From: an uncultured Oscillospiraceae bacterium
Lineage (GTDB): Bacteria > Bacillota > Clostridia > Oscillospirales > Oscillospiraceae
Length of the DNA stretch: 64,000 nt
NCBI GenBank assembly: GCA_934631005.1
Contig: CAKTXA010000006.1
Coordinates: 1-64,000, forward strand
Reading direction: 5' to 3'
Part shown: positions 17,938 through 25,710 of the stretch, piece after piece
Layout: every line of letters begins with the position of its first letter
How positions within the stretch are numbered: position 1 is the first letter of the stretch
Made by a program: the position numbers and the translations under genes
The notes under the pieces: generated by a model
Database searches by the model: none
The model's input: only the letters and a program-made list of their open reading frames with translations
Told to the model about the DNA's origin: nothing

Positions 17938-18294
17938 ATGGCAAAGGGTGGATACCGCGGCGGCATGCCGATGGGCATGGGCGGCAAAAGTCAGATGCAG
18001 ATGATGAAGCAGGCGCAGAAGATGCAGCAGGATCTGCTGAAAATGCAGGAGGAGATGCAGCAGAAGGAGTATGAGGCCACAGCCGGCGGCGGCGTGATCA
18101 CCGCAGTGGTGAATGGCAGCCGCGAGCTGCTGCGCGTGCAGATCGACCCCGAGGCCGTCGATCCCGACGATGTGGAGATGCTGCAGGATATGGTCGTAGC
18201 GGCGGTGAACGAGGCCATGCGCAAGGCCGAGGCCGATCAGACGGCGTCCATGAGCAAGCTCACGGGCGGCCTGAATCTGGGCGGGCTGTTCTGA
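17938..18294 (+). CDS. YbaB/EbfC family nucleoid-associated protein
   Basis: 118 residues. It has a Gly/Met-rich N-terminus, then a helical MQQDLLKMQEEMQQ segment and the family's TAGGGVITAVVNGSRELLRV core. It is a small DNA-binding dimer always found between dnaX and recR. It is 12 nt after dnaX, and its stop overlaps recR's start (TGATG), so the three are one operon. Confidence 0.94.
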   Translation: MAKGGYRGGMPMGMGGKSQMQMMKQAQKMQQDLLKMQEEMQQKEYEATAGGGVITAVVNGSRELLRVQIDPEAVDPDDVEMLQDMVVAAVNEAMRKAEADQTASMSKLTGGLNLGGLF

Positions 18295-18893
18295 TGCGCA
18301 GCTTCCCCGCCGCGCTGGAGCGGCTGAGCGAGCAGTTTGCGCGTCTGCCGGGCATCGGCAGCAAGACCGCACAGCGGCTGGCGTTTTACATGCTGGGTCT
18401 GCCGCAGGCCGAGGCGGAGGAATTTGCCGACGCCATTTTGCAGGCCCACCGCACGGTGCATCTTTGCCCCGTCTGTCAGAACCTGACCGATCAGGACGTG
18501 TGCCCCATCTGCGCCGACCCCGAGCGCGACCGTGGGCTCATCTGCGTCGTGGCCGAGCCGAAGGACGTCATCGCCATGGAGCGCGCGCGCGAGTATACGG
18601 GTGTGTACCATGTGCTGCACGGCGTTATCTCGCCGCTGAGCCACATCGGCCCGGATGATATTCGCATCCGTGAGCTTCTGGAGCGCGTGCAGTCCGGCGA
18701 TGTACGCGAGATCATCATGGCCACGAACCCCGACACCGAGGGCGAGGCCACGGCGATGTACCTCTCGCGCCTGCTGCGCGGCCTCGGCGTCAAGGTCACG
18801 CGCCTGGCCTACGGCATCCCCGTCGGCAGCCAGCTGGAATACGCCGACGAAGTCACCCTCCTGCGCGCTTTGAACGGGCGGCAGGAGATGTAA
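18294..18893 (+). CDS. recR: Recombination mediator RecR
   Basis: 199 residues. In order: helix-hairpin-helix RLPGIGSKTAQRLAF, zinc finger CPVCQNLTDQDVCPIC, then a Toprim domain with CVVAEPKDVIAMER and ATNPDTEGEATAMYL. It works with RecF/RecO to load RecA on gapped DNA. It is the last gene of the dnaX operon and is followed by a hairpin terminator. Confidence 0.97.
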   Translation: MRSFPAALERLSEQFARLPGIGSKTAQRLAFYMLGLPQAEAEEFADAILQAHRTVHLCPVCQNLTDQDVCPICADPERDRGLICVVAEPKDVIAMERAREYTGVYHVLHGVISPLSHIGPDDIRIRELLERVQSGDVREIIMATNPDTEGEATAMYLSRLLRGLGVKVTRLAYGIPVGSQLEYADEVTLLRALNGRQEM

Positions 18894-18904
18894 AAGAACG
18901 ATTA

Positions 18905-18940
18905 ACGCCCGCGGCGAATTTCGCCGCGGGCGTGATTGTT
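18905..18940 (+). terminator. Intrinsic terminator after recR
   Basis: A 13-bp or longer stem of ACGCCCGCGGCGAA with TTTCGCCGCGGGCGT, followed by the moderately T-rich TGATTGTTTAAG. Confidence 0.75.
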
Positions 18941-18942
18941 TA

Positions 18943-19303
18943 AGTAATAGTGAAGAGTGAAGAAGTAAGTTATTAGTCGTAACGTAGGGGCGGGGCTTGC
19001 CCCACCCGCCGGTACGCAGCATCGTTCCTTTGCCGCAGTGCCGATTTGCTGAGGGCCCCTTGGCTTCCCCTCGGGGAAGCTGGCTGCGGAGCGCAGCGGA
19101 GCAGACTGATGAGGGTCGGGGAGCAGTTACGTTTTGATGAGCATGCTAAGCTATCCGTCAGTGCTCCCCGGCCCTCATCCGCCCCCTTCGGGGGCACCTT
19201 CCCCGAGGGGAAGGTATGAGGTGCCTGCCGCTCCGCGGTGCATGCAAAATCCACAGCTGCCAACCAGCGGGAGGGGCAAGCCCCTCCCCTACGTTACGAC
19301 GAA
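18943..19303. repeat. Complete modular inverted-repeat element
   Basis: Order on the plus strand: short AGTAATAGTGAAGAGTGAAG module (18943-18970); terminal module in minus orientation (18975-19007); AGCAAATCGGC module reversed (19008-19061); core hairpin (19064-19213); linker (19214-19268); terminal module plus (19269-19303). This is the best-preserved copy in the window and shows that the terminal modules are terminal inverted repeats around a large palindromic core of about 330 bp. It has no coding capacity. Confidence 0.8.
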
Positions 19304-19317
19304 AAACCAACGCTGTA

Positions 19318-19520
19318 CAAAAAGGGCGCGCCGGGTGGCGCGCCCTTTGGGGTTTTCCCTTGTTCCCTGTTCTGTTCTCATACTGTTTCTTGATTAAATA
19401 ATTAATCAAGAAACCCGCGTGCTTCGCACGCTGGAATTGCACAATTGTGCAATTCCCCGTCTCATACAGTTCTTAACGCACCTTCGGTGCTATAAAAATC
19501 TTTTCAAGATTTTTAATAAG
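19318..19520. terminator. Series of short hairpins between recR and the aminotransferase, including its terminator
   Basis: Stem AAAGGGCGCGCC/GGCGCGCCCTTT (19321-19348) is followed by GGGGTTTTCCC. Then come a perfect palindrome GAATTGCACAATTGTGC (19433-19453 region), CGTGCTTCGCACG, GCACCTTCGGTGC, and AAAAATCTT/AAGATTTTT (19494-19514). The last lies just past the stop codon at 19529 of the minus-strand aminotransferase and is its likely terminator. No gene is seen. Confidence 0.6.
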
Positions 19521-19528
19521 AACTAGTA

Positions 19529-20740
19529 TCAATCCGCCAGGTGCATGACGTCGCGGCGGTATTTGGCGACGGCGAGCTTCAGCAGCTCCATCGCGCGCTC
19601 CAGCCGCTTCTGGGTCAGCACGTAGGCGATGCGGATCTCCTGCCGGCCGCTGCCGGGCGTGGCGTAGAAGCCGCTGCCGGGCGCAAACATGACCGTCTCG
19701 CCCCGGTCCTCAAATTCCTCCAGCAGCCACTGCTGGAACGTCTCCGTGTCGTCCACCGGCAGCTTCGCCATCATGTAGAACGCCCCCTCCGGCGCGGCGC
19801 AGACCACGCCGGGGATCTTCAGAAGCTCGCGGTAGCACGTATCGCGCCGCCGCTTATACTCCTCGCGCACGGCGTCAAAATAGTCGGGGCCGACCGTGTA
19901 GAGCGCCGCCGATGCGACCTGATCGAGCGTTGCCACCGACAATCTCGCCTGGCAGAACTTGAGCGCGTTTGCCATCAGCTCGCGGTTTTTCGACAGCAGC
20001 GCGCCGATGCGCGCGCCGCAGGCGGAAAAGCGCTTGGACACCGAGTCGATGATGACCACGTTTTCGGCAACGTCCGCAAACTGCGCCATGGAGCGCGGCG
20101 TGGTGTCGCCGTCGTAGCAGAACTCGCGGTACACCTCGTCGCCGATGATGTACAGCTCATGCTCCTTGGCAACGTCGGCAAGCAGACGCATCTGCTCCGG
20201 CGTGAGCACCACGCCGGTGGGGTTGCCGGGGTTCGTGACCATGATGGCGCGGGTGTTGGGCGTGATGGCCGCCTCCAGCTTTTCGCGCGTGGCGTAGCAG
20301 TAGCCCTCCTCCGGGCAGGTGGGGATGGGGCGGATGACACCGCCCGCGGCGCGGATCATGGTGTTGTAATTGGGGTAGAACGGCTCGGGGATGACGACCT
20401 CGCTGCCCTCGTCGAGGATGCAGCTCATCAGGATCTGCAGCGCCTCGCTGCCGCCGGTGGTGATGAGGACGTCGCCATCGTCAAACTGCACGCCGATGCG
20501 GGCATAATAGTCGCGGATCGCGGTGATGAGCGACGGGATGCCGGGCGACGGCGCGTATTCCAGCACGGCCTGATCGAAGCTCCGCACGGCGTCAAACAGC
20601 GCCTGCGGCGTTTCGATGTCGGGCTGGCCGATGTTCAGGTGATAGATCTCCCGCCCCGCCGCCTTGGCGGCCACGGCGTAGGGATGGAACTTGCGCATGG
20701 GCGAAAGCGCGCAGAGCTTTGCTTTTTCCGAAATTTTCAT
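19529..20740 (-). CDS. Pyridoxal phosphate-dependent aminotransferase, class I/II (aspartate aminotransferase-like)
   Basis: 403 residues from ATG 20740 (AAAGGATCGG upstream); the frame extends 31 codons further without a better site. Fold-type I motifs are NIGQPDIETPQAL, TTGGSEAL, NPGNPTG and IGDEVYREF, with the Schiff-base lysine in DSVSKRFSACGARIG and the C-terminal arginine in QEIRIAYV. These AAT family I enzymes transaminate aspartate and aromatic or other amino acids; substrate cannot be set from sequence. It lies downstream of the sugar operon on the same strand, separated by a hairpin array, so its membership in that operon is doubtful. Confidence 0.9.
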   Translation of the reverse strand: MKISEKAKLCALSPMRKFHPYAVAAKAAGREIYHLNIGQPDIETPQALFDAVRSFDQAVLEYAPSPGIPSLITAIRDYYARIGVQFDDGDVLITTGGSEALQILMSCILDEGSEVVIPEPFYPNYNTMIRAAGGVIRPIPTCPEEGYCYATREKLEAAITPNTRAIMVTNPGNPTGVVLTPEQMRLLADVAKEHELYIIGDEVYREFCYDGDTTPRSMAQFADVAENVVIIDSVSKRFSACGARIGALLSKNRELMANALKFCQARLSVATLDQVASAALYTVGPDYFDAVREEYKRRRDTCYRELLKIPGVVCAAPEGAFYMMAKLPVDDTETFQQWLLEEFEDRGETVMFAPGSGFYATPGSGRQEIRIAYVLTQKRLERAMELLKLAVAKYRRDVMHLAD

Positions 20741-20820
20741 AGGTCCGATCCTTTCATCCGGCGCTCCCGGATGAACGCAGACGCCGCGTGTGACCCGGCG
20801 CCTGAAAATGGGGGCGGTAC

Positions 20821-21089
20821 CTGAGCGTTTCAAAAACAGGTTTTTGAAACGCTCTCAAACGAAACCCGCTTCGCTGGGCTTTCGTTTGAAAAGGCTTGCA
20901 CTCTGCCGCGCGCATAATTTTTGCGCAAGCGCAAAAATTCTACACTTGCAGAGCGAGCAGTATTTTCTGCGACGTACACGCCGCCGCAGAAAATAATCTG
21001 AATCATTTTTGCGCCTGCGGGCGCAAAACTCTGCGAGGCTTCACAGCAGAGTGGGGGGCGGTACGCGAAGTACCGCCCCCACGGGTTTG
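20821..21089. repeat. Array of consecutive hairpins between two minus-strand genes
   Basis: About 270 bp is almost entirely inverted repeats: GAGCGTTTCAAAAAC with TTTTTGAAACGCTC (20823-20854); CAAACGAAA with TTTCGTTTG (20857-20889); TTTTTGCGC with GCGCAAAAA (20928-20938 region); TTTTCTGCG with CGCAGAAAA (20962-20994); TTTTGCGCC with GGCGCAAAA (21007-21028); ACTCTGC with GCAGAGT (21028-21053); GGGGGCGGTAC with GTACCGCCCCC (21055-21081). The last could terminate the DegT operon. Open frames here have no support. Confidence 0.7.
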
Positions 21090-21111
21090 CTCCGGGAGCT
21101 GATTTTTCAGC

Positions 21112-22425
21112 TTACACGCCGCGCTGCATCTCGTCGATGGAGGCGAGGATGGAGTCGGCCATGTAGTCGAGCTGCTCTTTGGTCAGACCGTAGATGGGGA
21201 AGTGCGTGAAGCGGCGATAGAACACCTCTTCGCAGACCGGGCAGGTCGCGGCGATGGCGTCCTCGTCATAGCCGTAGTCCTTCAGGATGGCGAAGCGGTA
21301 CAGCGGGCCGAAGTGCGCGATCTGCGTAACGCCCTTTTCGCCGATCTTCTTCTTGAACAGCTGCACGTCGCCGCCGGCCTTTTCGGGGTCGATCTGGAGC
21401 TGATAGAGGTGGAAGGTCGGGACGATGTCGTCGTTGCCGAGGTCCTGCACGCGCAGCGCGTCGCAGCCCTCGAGACGGCTGTTGAGATACGCGGCGGCGT
21501 CACGGCGCGCCTTCATGATCTGGTCGTTGCGCGCGATCTGCAGCTGCAGGCCGAGGCCCTGGATCTCGGTGGTGGAGAAGTTCGTGGCGACGAACGGCCC
21601 ACGCTTGCCCTGGATGGAGGTGACTTCATACAGCCAGTCCTTGATGTGCTTGGTGAAGTCGGTGCCGAGGAAGCGCGCGCGGCGCATCTCGGGCAGGAAC
21701 TCCGTCACGTTGGAGCAGAGGATGCCGCCTTCGCCGAAGGAGGTGATGTTCTTCACCTCGTGGAAGGAGAAGGAGCCGAAGTCGCCGATGGTGCCGAGCT
21801 TGCGGTGCTTATACTCGCCGCCGAAGGCGTGCGCCGCGTCCTCGAGGACGACGATGTCGTGCTTCTTGGCAAGTTCGAGGATGGGATCCATGTCGACCGG
21901 GTAGCCGCCGATGTGCACGGGGATGATCATTCTGGTCTTGTCCGTGATCTTCTTGGCAACGTCCTTCGGATCCATGTTGAGCGTGATGGGGTCGACGTCC
22001 GCGAACACCAGCTTGCAGCCGATGGAGAGCGGATAGGCCATGGTCGCCGCAAAGGTGATGGCGGGGACGATGACCTCGTCGCCGGGCTTCAGGCCCGTGT
22101 ACTTGCAGGCGATCTCAAAGCCCGCGGTGCAGTTGGTGAGGAACGTGGAGCCCTTGGTGTGCAGATACTCGTCGCACATATTCTCGGCCTTGGCGACCTC
22201 AACGTCCAGCGACAGCTTTGCGGGCGGGACCGCGACCTTATCCAGCGCGTACACGTCCTTTTCCACGGCCTTGATGGCCTCGTCATACGCCTCGCCCTTG
22301 CCCTTCATCATAAAGCGGATGATGGTCATCAGGTCCTCGGCGTTGTAGTTTTCACCGACGGCAGCCCAGGGGACTTTGGTCTCACCGGTATTGTAACGAA
22401 AATCCGACGCTTTTTTCTTTTCCAT
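21112..22425 (-). CDS. DegT/DnrJ/EryC1/StrS family aminotransferase (1)
   Basis: 437 residues from the ATG at 22425, which has AGGAG 8 nt upstream; an ATG six bases earlier is too close to it. Sugar-aminotransferase motifs are IVPAITFAATMAYPLSIG, LEDAAHAFGGEY and the PLP lysine in FHEVKNITSFGEGG. Such enzymes add an amino group to, or in reverse remove one from, keto sugars or cyclitols using glutamate or glutamine. It is the last gene of a long minus-strand run after a Gfo/Idh dehydrogenase. An NAD dehydrogenase plus a DegT aminotransferase can interconvert a hydroxyl and an amino group, as in the NtdA/NtdC kanosamine pair. Substrate is unknown. Confidence 0.88.
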   Translation of the reverse strand: MEKKKASDFRYNTGETKVPWAAVGENYNAEDLMTIIRFMMKGKGEAYDEAIKAVEKDVYALDKVAVPPAKLSLDVEVAKAENMCDEYLHTKGSTFLTNCTAGFEIACKYTGLKPGDEVIVPAITFAATMAYPLSIGCKLVFADVDPITLNMDPKDVAKKITDKTRMIIPVHIGGYPVDMDPILELAKKHDIVVLEDAAHAFGGEYKHRKLGTIGDFGSFSFHEVKNITSFGEGGILCSNVTEFLPEMRRARFLGTDFTKHIKDWLYEVTSIQGKRGPFVATNFSTTEIQGLGLQLQIARNDQIMKARRDAAAYLNSRLEGCDALRVQDLGNDDIVPTFHLYQLQIDPEKAGGDVQLFKKKIGEKGVTQIAHFGPLYRFAILKDYGYDEDAIAATCPVCEEVFYRRFTHFPIYGLTKEQLDYMADSILASIDEMQRGV

Positions 22426-22503
22426 GATCATAACTCCTTATATTGCAAGTTTTAGGATGTAATATTCGTCATTGTGACTGGGGATACGGGCCTCGCCGCG
22501 CGA

Positions 22504-22557
22504 TCACGGATCGCGGCAGCAGTTGTACAGGCCAACCGTATAATCCAGTGGTTTCAT
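22504..22557 (-). CDS. Possible 17-residue leader peptide or gene remnant
   Basis: In the 217-bp gap upstream of the DegT gene there is an ATG at 22557 with a strong site (GAGGTGAGGAAGAA) directly before it. The frame reads MKPLDYTVGLYNCCRDP and stops. It is too short to be picked by gene finders. It may be a leader peptide, a translated regulator, or the start of a deleted gene. No homology can be judged at this length. Confidence 0.35.
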   Translation of the reverse strand: MKPLDYTVGLYNCCRDP

Positions 22558-22642
22558 TTCTTCCTCACCTCATATGCTGATCGGCACAAGGCCCCGAGCG
22601 CCGGTGTTTCCGGCTTCTGCGAATGAATGGATGCGGATCGGC

Positions 22643-23686
22643 TTACAGCTCGACCACACACTTTTCGTCATTGGAGCGGTAGGCCGCCTCCATGACGCGC
22701 TGGACCTGCACCGCGTCGGACGCGGGGACCTCCAGCGGAAGACCGTTCAGGATGGAGTTGCCGAAGGACTCGATCTCGCGGGTGTACATATTGCCGAACT
22801 CCACGCGGATCTCCTCGCCCTTGACGTCCTTGGTGTCCTGCTGGGCATCGTAGCCGCCGACCTCGCCGCAGAACAGCGCGTCGAGCGTGCCGCCGTCGAT
22901 CTGACCGATGACGTTTTCGCCCGCCAGACGGCCCTGATCGCCAAAGAACTCCAGGCGCCACTTGGCCGCCTCATCCGGAATGTTGAAGTTGGACTGCACC
23001 ACGCACTGGCAGCCGTTTTCCAGCCGCAGCATGACCATGGACGAGTCCTCGACCTCATAGTGGAAGGTCATGGTGTCGTGGAACGCCGCGACCTGCTTGA
23101 CCTTCGAGCCGGTGACGTACTGCATGAGGTCGATGCAGTGCACGCCCATGTCCATCATGGCGCCGCCGCCGCCGTTTTTCTTGCTCTGCCGCCAGTTGCC
23201 CGGCATATCGGGATACCAGCAGGTGAACTGCGAATAACCGGACACAACATGGCCGATCTTGCCCTCGGCGATCGCCTTCTTCATCGCCTGCACATAGGCG
23301 CCGAAGCGCATCATCAGGCCCGCGGCGATCTTTACGCCCTTGCCCTCGCAATAGGCAACGACCTTCTCGCCCTCTTCCGAGGTCATGGCGAGCGGTTTTT
23401 CAATGAGAATGTGCTTGCCGGCGTCCGCGGCGGCCATGGCCTGCCGCGCGTGCAGCACAACGGGAGACGCGATATACACGGCGTCGATCTCGGGATCGGC
23501 GAGCAGCGCCGCCTCGTTATCATACGCGCGCTTGCAGCCCCACTTGGCGCGGCACTTTTCTGCCAGCTCCATGTTGATCTCCATCACAGCGATCAGTTCG
23601 GCGTTATCCGCCAGCATCATGCCCGGGATCGTCCGGCGGTCTGCGATGCCGCCCGCGCCGATCACGCCCCAACGAAGCTTTTTCAT
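22643..23686 (-). CDS. Gfo/Idh/MocA family oxidoreductase (1)
   Basis: 347 residues. The N-terminal Rossmann fold has GVIGAGGIADRRTIPG, followed by the family's EKPLAMTSEE motif (catalytic lysine in EKP) and a C-terminal alpha/beta domain with MMDMGVHCIDLMQY. These enzymes oxidise or reduce a sugar or cyclitol hydroxyl with NAD(P). AAAAGGAGT precedes the ATG. It is part of the 31-to-21-kb minus-strand operon. It belongs to a different subgroup from the 33-kb and 45-kb paralogues: its N-terminus and EKPLA motif match those of the 30-kb member better. Confidence 0.9.
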   Translation of the reverse strand: MKKLRWGVIGAGGIADRRTIPGMMLADNAELIAVMEINMELAEKCRAKWGCKRAYDNEAALLADPEIDAVYIASPVVLHARQAMAAADAGKHILIEKPLAMTSEEGEKVVAYCEGKGVKIAAGLMMRFGAYVQAMKKAIAEGKIGHVVSGYSQFTCWYPDMPGNWRQSKKNGGGGAMMDMGVHCIDLMQYVTGSKVKQVAAFHDTMTFHYEVEDSSMVMLRLENGCQCVVQSNFNIPDEAAKWRLEFFGDQGRLAGENVIGQIDGGTLDALFCGEVGGYDAQQDTKDVKGEEIRVEFGNMYTREIESFGNSILNGLPLEVPASDAVQVQRVMEAAYRSNDEKCVVEL

Positions 23687-23727
23687 AGCCAGACTCCTTT
23701 TATTTTCGATCGTAATTTTAGTGCATC

Positions 23728-23758
23728 CTCAGGGGGGAAAGGTGCTTTCCCCCCTGAG
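23728..23758 (-). terminator. Strong intercistronic hairpin
   Basis: A 14-bp perfect stem (CTCAGGGGGGAAAG with CTTTCCCCCCTGAG) lies between the cyclase and the Gfo/Idh gene. It lacks a good U-run, so it is more likely an mRNA-stability or partial-termination element within the operon than an absolute stop. Confidence 0.55.
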
Positions 23759-23777
23759 TGCGTTGGTCAAATACTGT

Positions 23778-24458
23778 TTATTCCTGCGTCAGCACGACCC
23801 GGCACGGGGCGGCGGCACAGCCTGCCACCTTCAGCGGCAGAATGGTGATCCTGCCGCAGCCGTTCGACGCCTGCCCCAGCCCATAGAGCGGTGCGAGCAT
23901 CAGAATGTCGGCGGCATAGAACTCCGGGAAGAAGCCGCCGGGATCGCTGAGATTTTCCCAGGCGGGGGTGTCCGTGGCCAGAATGGACGGACGCTGATCA
24001 ATGATCCACTTCATGGCGTCGTAGGTGAAATACGGCGAATTGGGGAAGAAATGTTCATCATCCATCCAATACCGGTCCCAGCCGACGGCCACGATGATGC
24101 AGTCGCCGGGGCGAATTTCCACGCCCTCGGCCGCACGCAGCAGCTCTTCCTTCGTGATGGCGATATGCGCGGTGGGATCGCTGACGTCCTTGGGGACCTT
24201 CAGCACCACGCAGTTCACGTTGTACAGCCGCTCCAGCGGAATATCCTCCACCAGATAGCTGTTTTCAAAGCCGTAGAAATGCGCGGGAGTTTCCAGATAC
24301 GTGCCGACCTGCGCGTGCATGCCGACGAACTCCGTATAGAAGTAGTCGCCGAAGCCCTCGCAGACGCCGGAGCGTTCCTCGATCGTGACCTTGGGGAACA
24401 GAGACCCAAAGGTCCACATCCCGTTGCGGATCTCGCCGGTTACGTCAATGATCTTCAC
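23778..24458 (-). CDS. Cyclase family protein (kynurenine formamidase-like metal hydrolase)
   Basis: 226 residues from a GTG start with GAGGTGACG upstream. The N-terminal MKIIDVTGEI and the HAQVGTYLETPAHFYG segment identify the cyclase/formamidase fold. The classical metal motif HxGTHxDxPxH is altered: the middle histidine and the aspartate are replaced by Tyr and Glu (GTYLETPAH). Family members hydrolyse amides such as N-formylkynurenine or isatin; here a sugar-derived amide or lactone is conceivable. It is located directly after the ABC binding protein in the operon. Confidence 0.8.
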   Translation of the reverse strand: MKIIDVTGEIRNGMWTFGSLFPKVTIEERSGVCEGFGDYFYTEFVGMHAQVGTYLETPAHFYGFENSYLVEDIPLERLYNVNCVVLKVPKDVSDPTAHIAITKEELLRAAEGVEIRPGDCIIVAVGWDRYWMDDEHFFPNSPYFTYDAMKWIIDQRPSILATDTPAWENLSDPGGFFPEFYAADILMLAPLYGLGQASNGCGRITILPLKVAGCAAAPCRVVLTQE

Positions 24459-24496
24459 AGAGCGTCACCTCAGATACGATTTGCTTCTAAACTGAA

Positions 24497-25597
24497 TTAG
24501 AAGTCGAAGTCGTTGATGTTCTCCGGGGTGAAGGAGAAGGTCTCGTAGTAGTAGAAGATGCCGTCGCCGACATATTCGCCCTGCGGGAAGCCGTCGATGC
24601 CGCAGTTGCCGACCTCGAACTCATTGCCTTCCACGAGCTTGGCGCAGAGGGTGACTGCCCACTCCTGCCACTTCGCGGTATCCCACAGGATGCCGGAGAC
24701 GCAGGCGCCGGAAGCCATGCCGGGCTTCGCGAGGTTCGGGGTGGTCTGGCCGCAGCCGTAGACCTGCCCGATCTTACCGGCATCTTCGATGGCGGTGCAG
24801 ATGGGGCCGAGCGCGGTGGAGACGTTGGAGACGATCGCCTTCACGTTCGGATACGCAGTCATAATGTTCATGGCAGCGGTGTAAGCAGCCTCGGAGTCCT
24901 CGTTCGTGCCCTCCACGGTGACGAAGTTCAGGCCGGGATACTTTTCAGCGGCGTAGCTGTACATACGCTCGATACGCTTCTGGAGCAGCTCGTTCGTCAG
25001 AACGCCGGTGACGACCGCGACGTCGCCCTCTTCGCCGATGGAGGCGACGATGGACTCGACCTGCGGAACGGCCAGCTCGGACAGATCGTCGAGGCCCGCG
25101 TAAGCGTTACGGCCGTCGGCTTCGATGTCCAGGTCGAACGTGACGACCTTGATGCCCTTGTTCATCGCTTCCTGGCAGATGGGGACCATGGAGGTCGTGT
25201 CGCCGGAGGCGAGGCAGATGCCGTCAACGCCCTGAGAGATGAGGTTCTCGACAACGGAGATCAGGCCAGCGGTGTCCACTTCGGACGTGCCGGTCCAGAT
25301 CACGTCGTAACCCAGCGCTTCGCCTGCCGCGATGGCAGCCTTCTCGCCGGAGGAGAAGTACGGAGCGGAGGTCACGTAGCACACCACAGCGATGGTGCCC
25401 TTCTTGCCGTCGGCGGCAGCGGGGGCCTCTTCGGTGGCAGCCGGAGTTTCTTCGGCAGCGGGGGTCTCGGTAGCAGCGGGGGTCTCGGTGGCAGCGGGGG
25501 TCTCGGTAGTGGCGGGAGCGTCCGTCGTCGTGCCGGCGCACGCGACCAGACCCAGGACCATGACCAGGACCATGAGCAAAGCGATGAGTTTTTTCAT
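24497..25597 (-). CDS. Sugar ABC transporter substrate-binding lipoprotein (ribose/RbsB type)
   Basis: 366 residues from ATG 25597 with GGAGGAAAG upstream. It has a lipoprotein signal with lipobox LGLVAC (cysteine about residue 20). Then comes a Thr/Glu/Pro/Ala linker of repeated TETPAA-like units (about 25-55) and a periplasmic-binding type 1 domain (GTIAVVCYVTSAPYFSSGEK onward). It captures a sugar for the permeases and ATPase encoded upstream. It is last of the transporter genes and is preceded by a hairpin, perhaps for separate mRNA processing. Ligand unknown. Confidence 0.9.
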   Translation of the reverse strand: MKKLIALLMVLVMVLGLVACAGTTTDAPATTETPAATETPAATETPAAEETPAATEEAPAAADGKKGTIAVVCYVTSAPYFSSGEKAAIAAGEALGYDVIWTGTSEVDTAGLISVVENLISQGVDGICLASGDTTSMVPICQEAMNKGIKVVTFDLDIEADGRNAYAGLDDLSELAVPQVESIVASIGEEGDVAVVTGVLTNELLQKRIERMYSYAAEKYPGLNFVTVEGTNEDSEAAYTAAMNIMTAYPNVKAIVSNVSTALGPICTAIEDAGKIGQVYGCGQTTPNLAKPGMASGACVSGILWDTAKWQEWAVTLCAKLVEGNEFEVGNCGIDGFPQGEYVGDGIFYYYETFSFTPENINDFDF

Positions 25598-25622
25598 GTT
25601 CTTTCCTCCATTTTTTTGTTTT

Positions 25623-25644
25623 GGGCGGTGGGGCTCCACCGCCC
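25623..25644 (-). promoter_or_regulatory. Hairpin ahead of the binding-protein gene
   Basis: GGGCGGTGG with CCACCGCCC and a four-base loop, between the permease stop and the ribosome-binding site of the binding protein. Such hairpins often protect or separate the highly expressed binding-protein message. Confidence 0.5.
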
Positions 25645-25710
25645 GTTTATTCCAAATCCGTTCACTGCGGATTGTGGATACCTTACAGACCCGACGTTCG
25701 GATCAGGGGC

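Noticed and set aside
20790..21209. Plus-strand open frames between the aminotransferase and DegT genes
   Set aside because: The region is a hairpin array and the frames have no ribosome-binding site or family resemblance.
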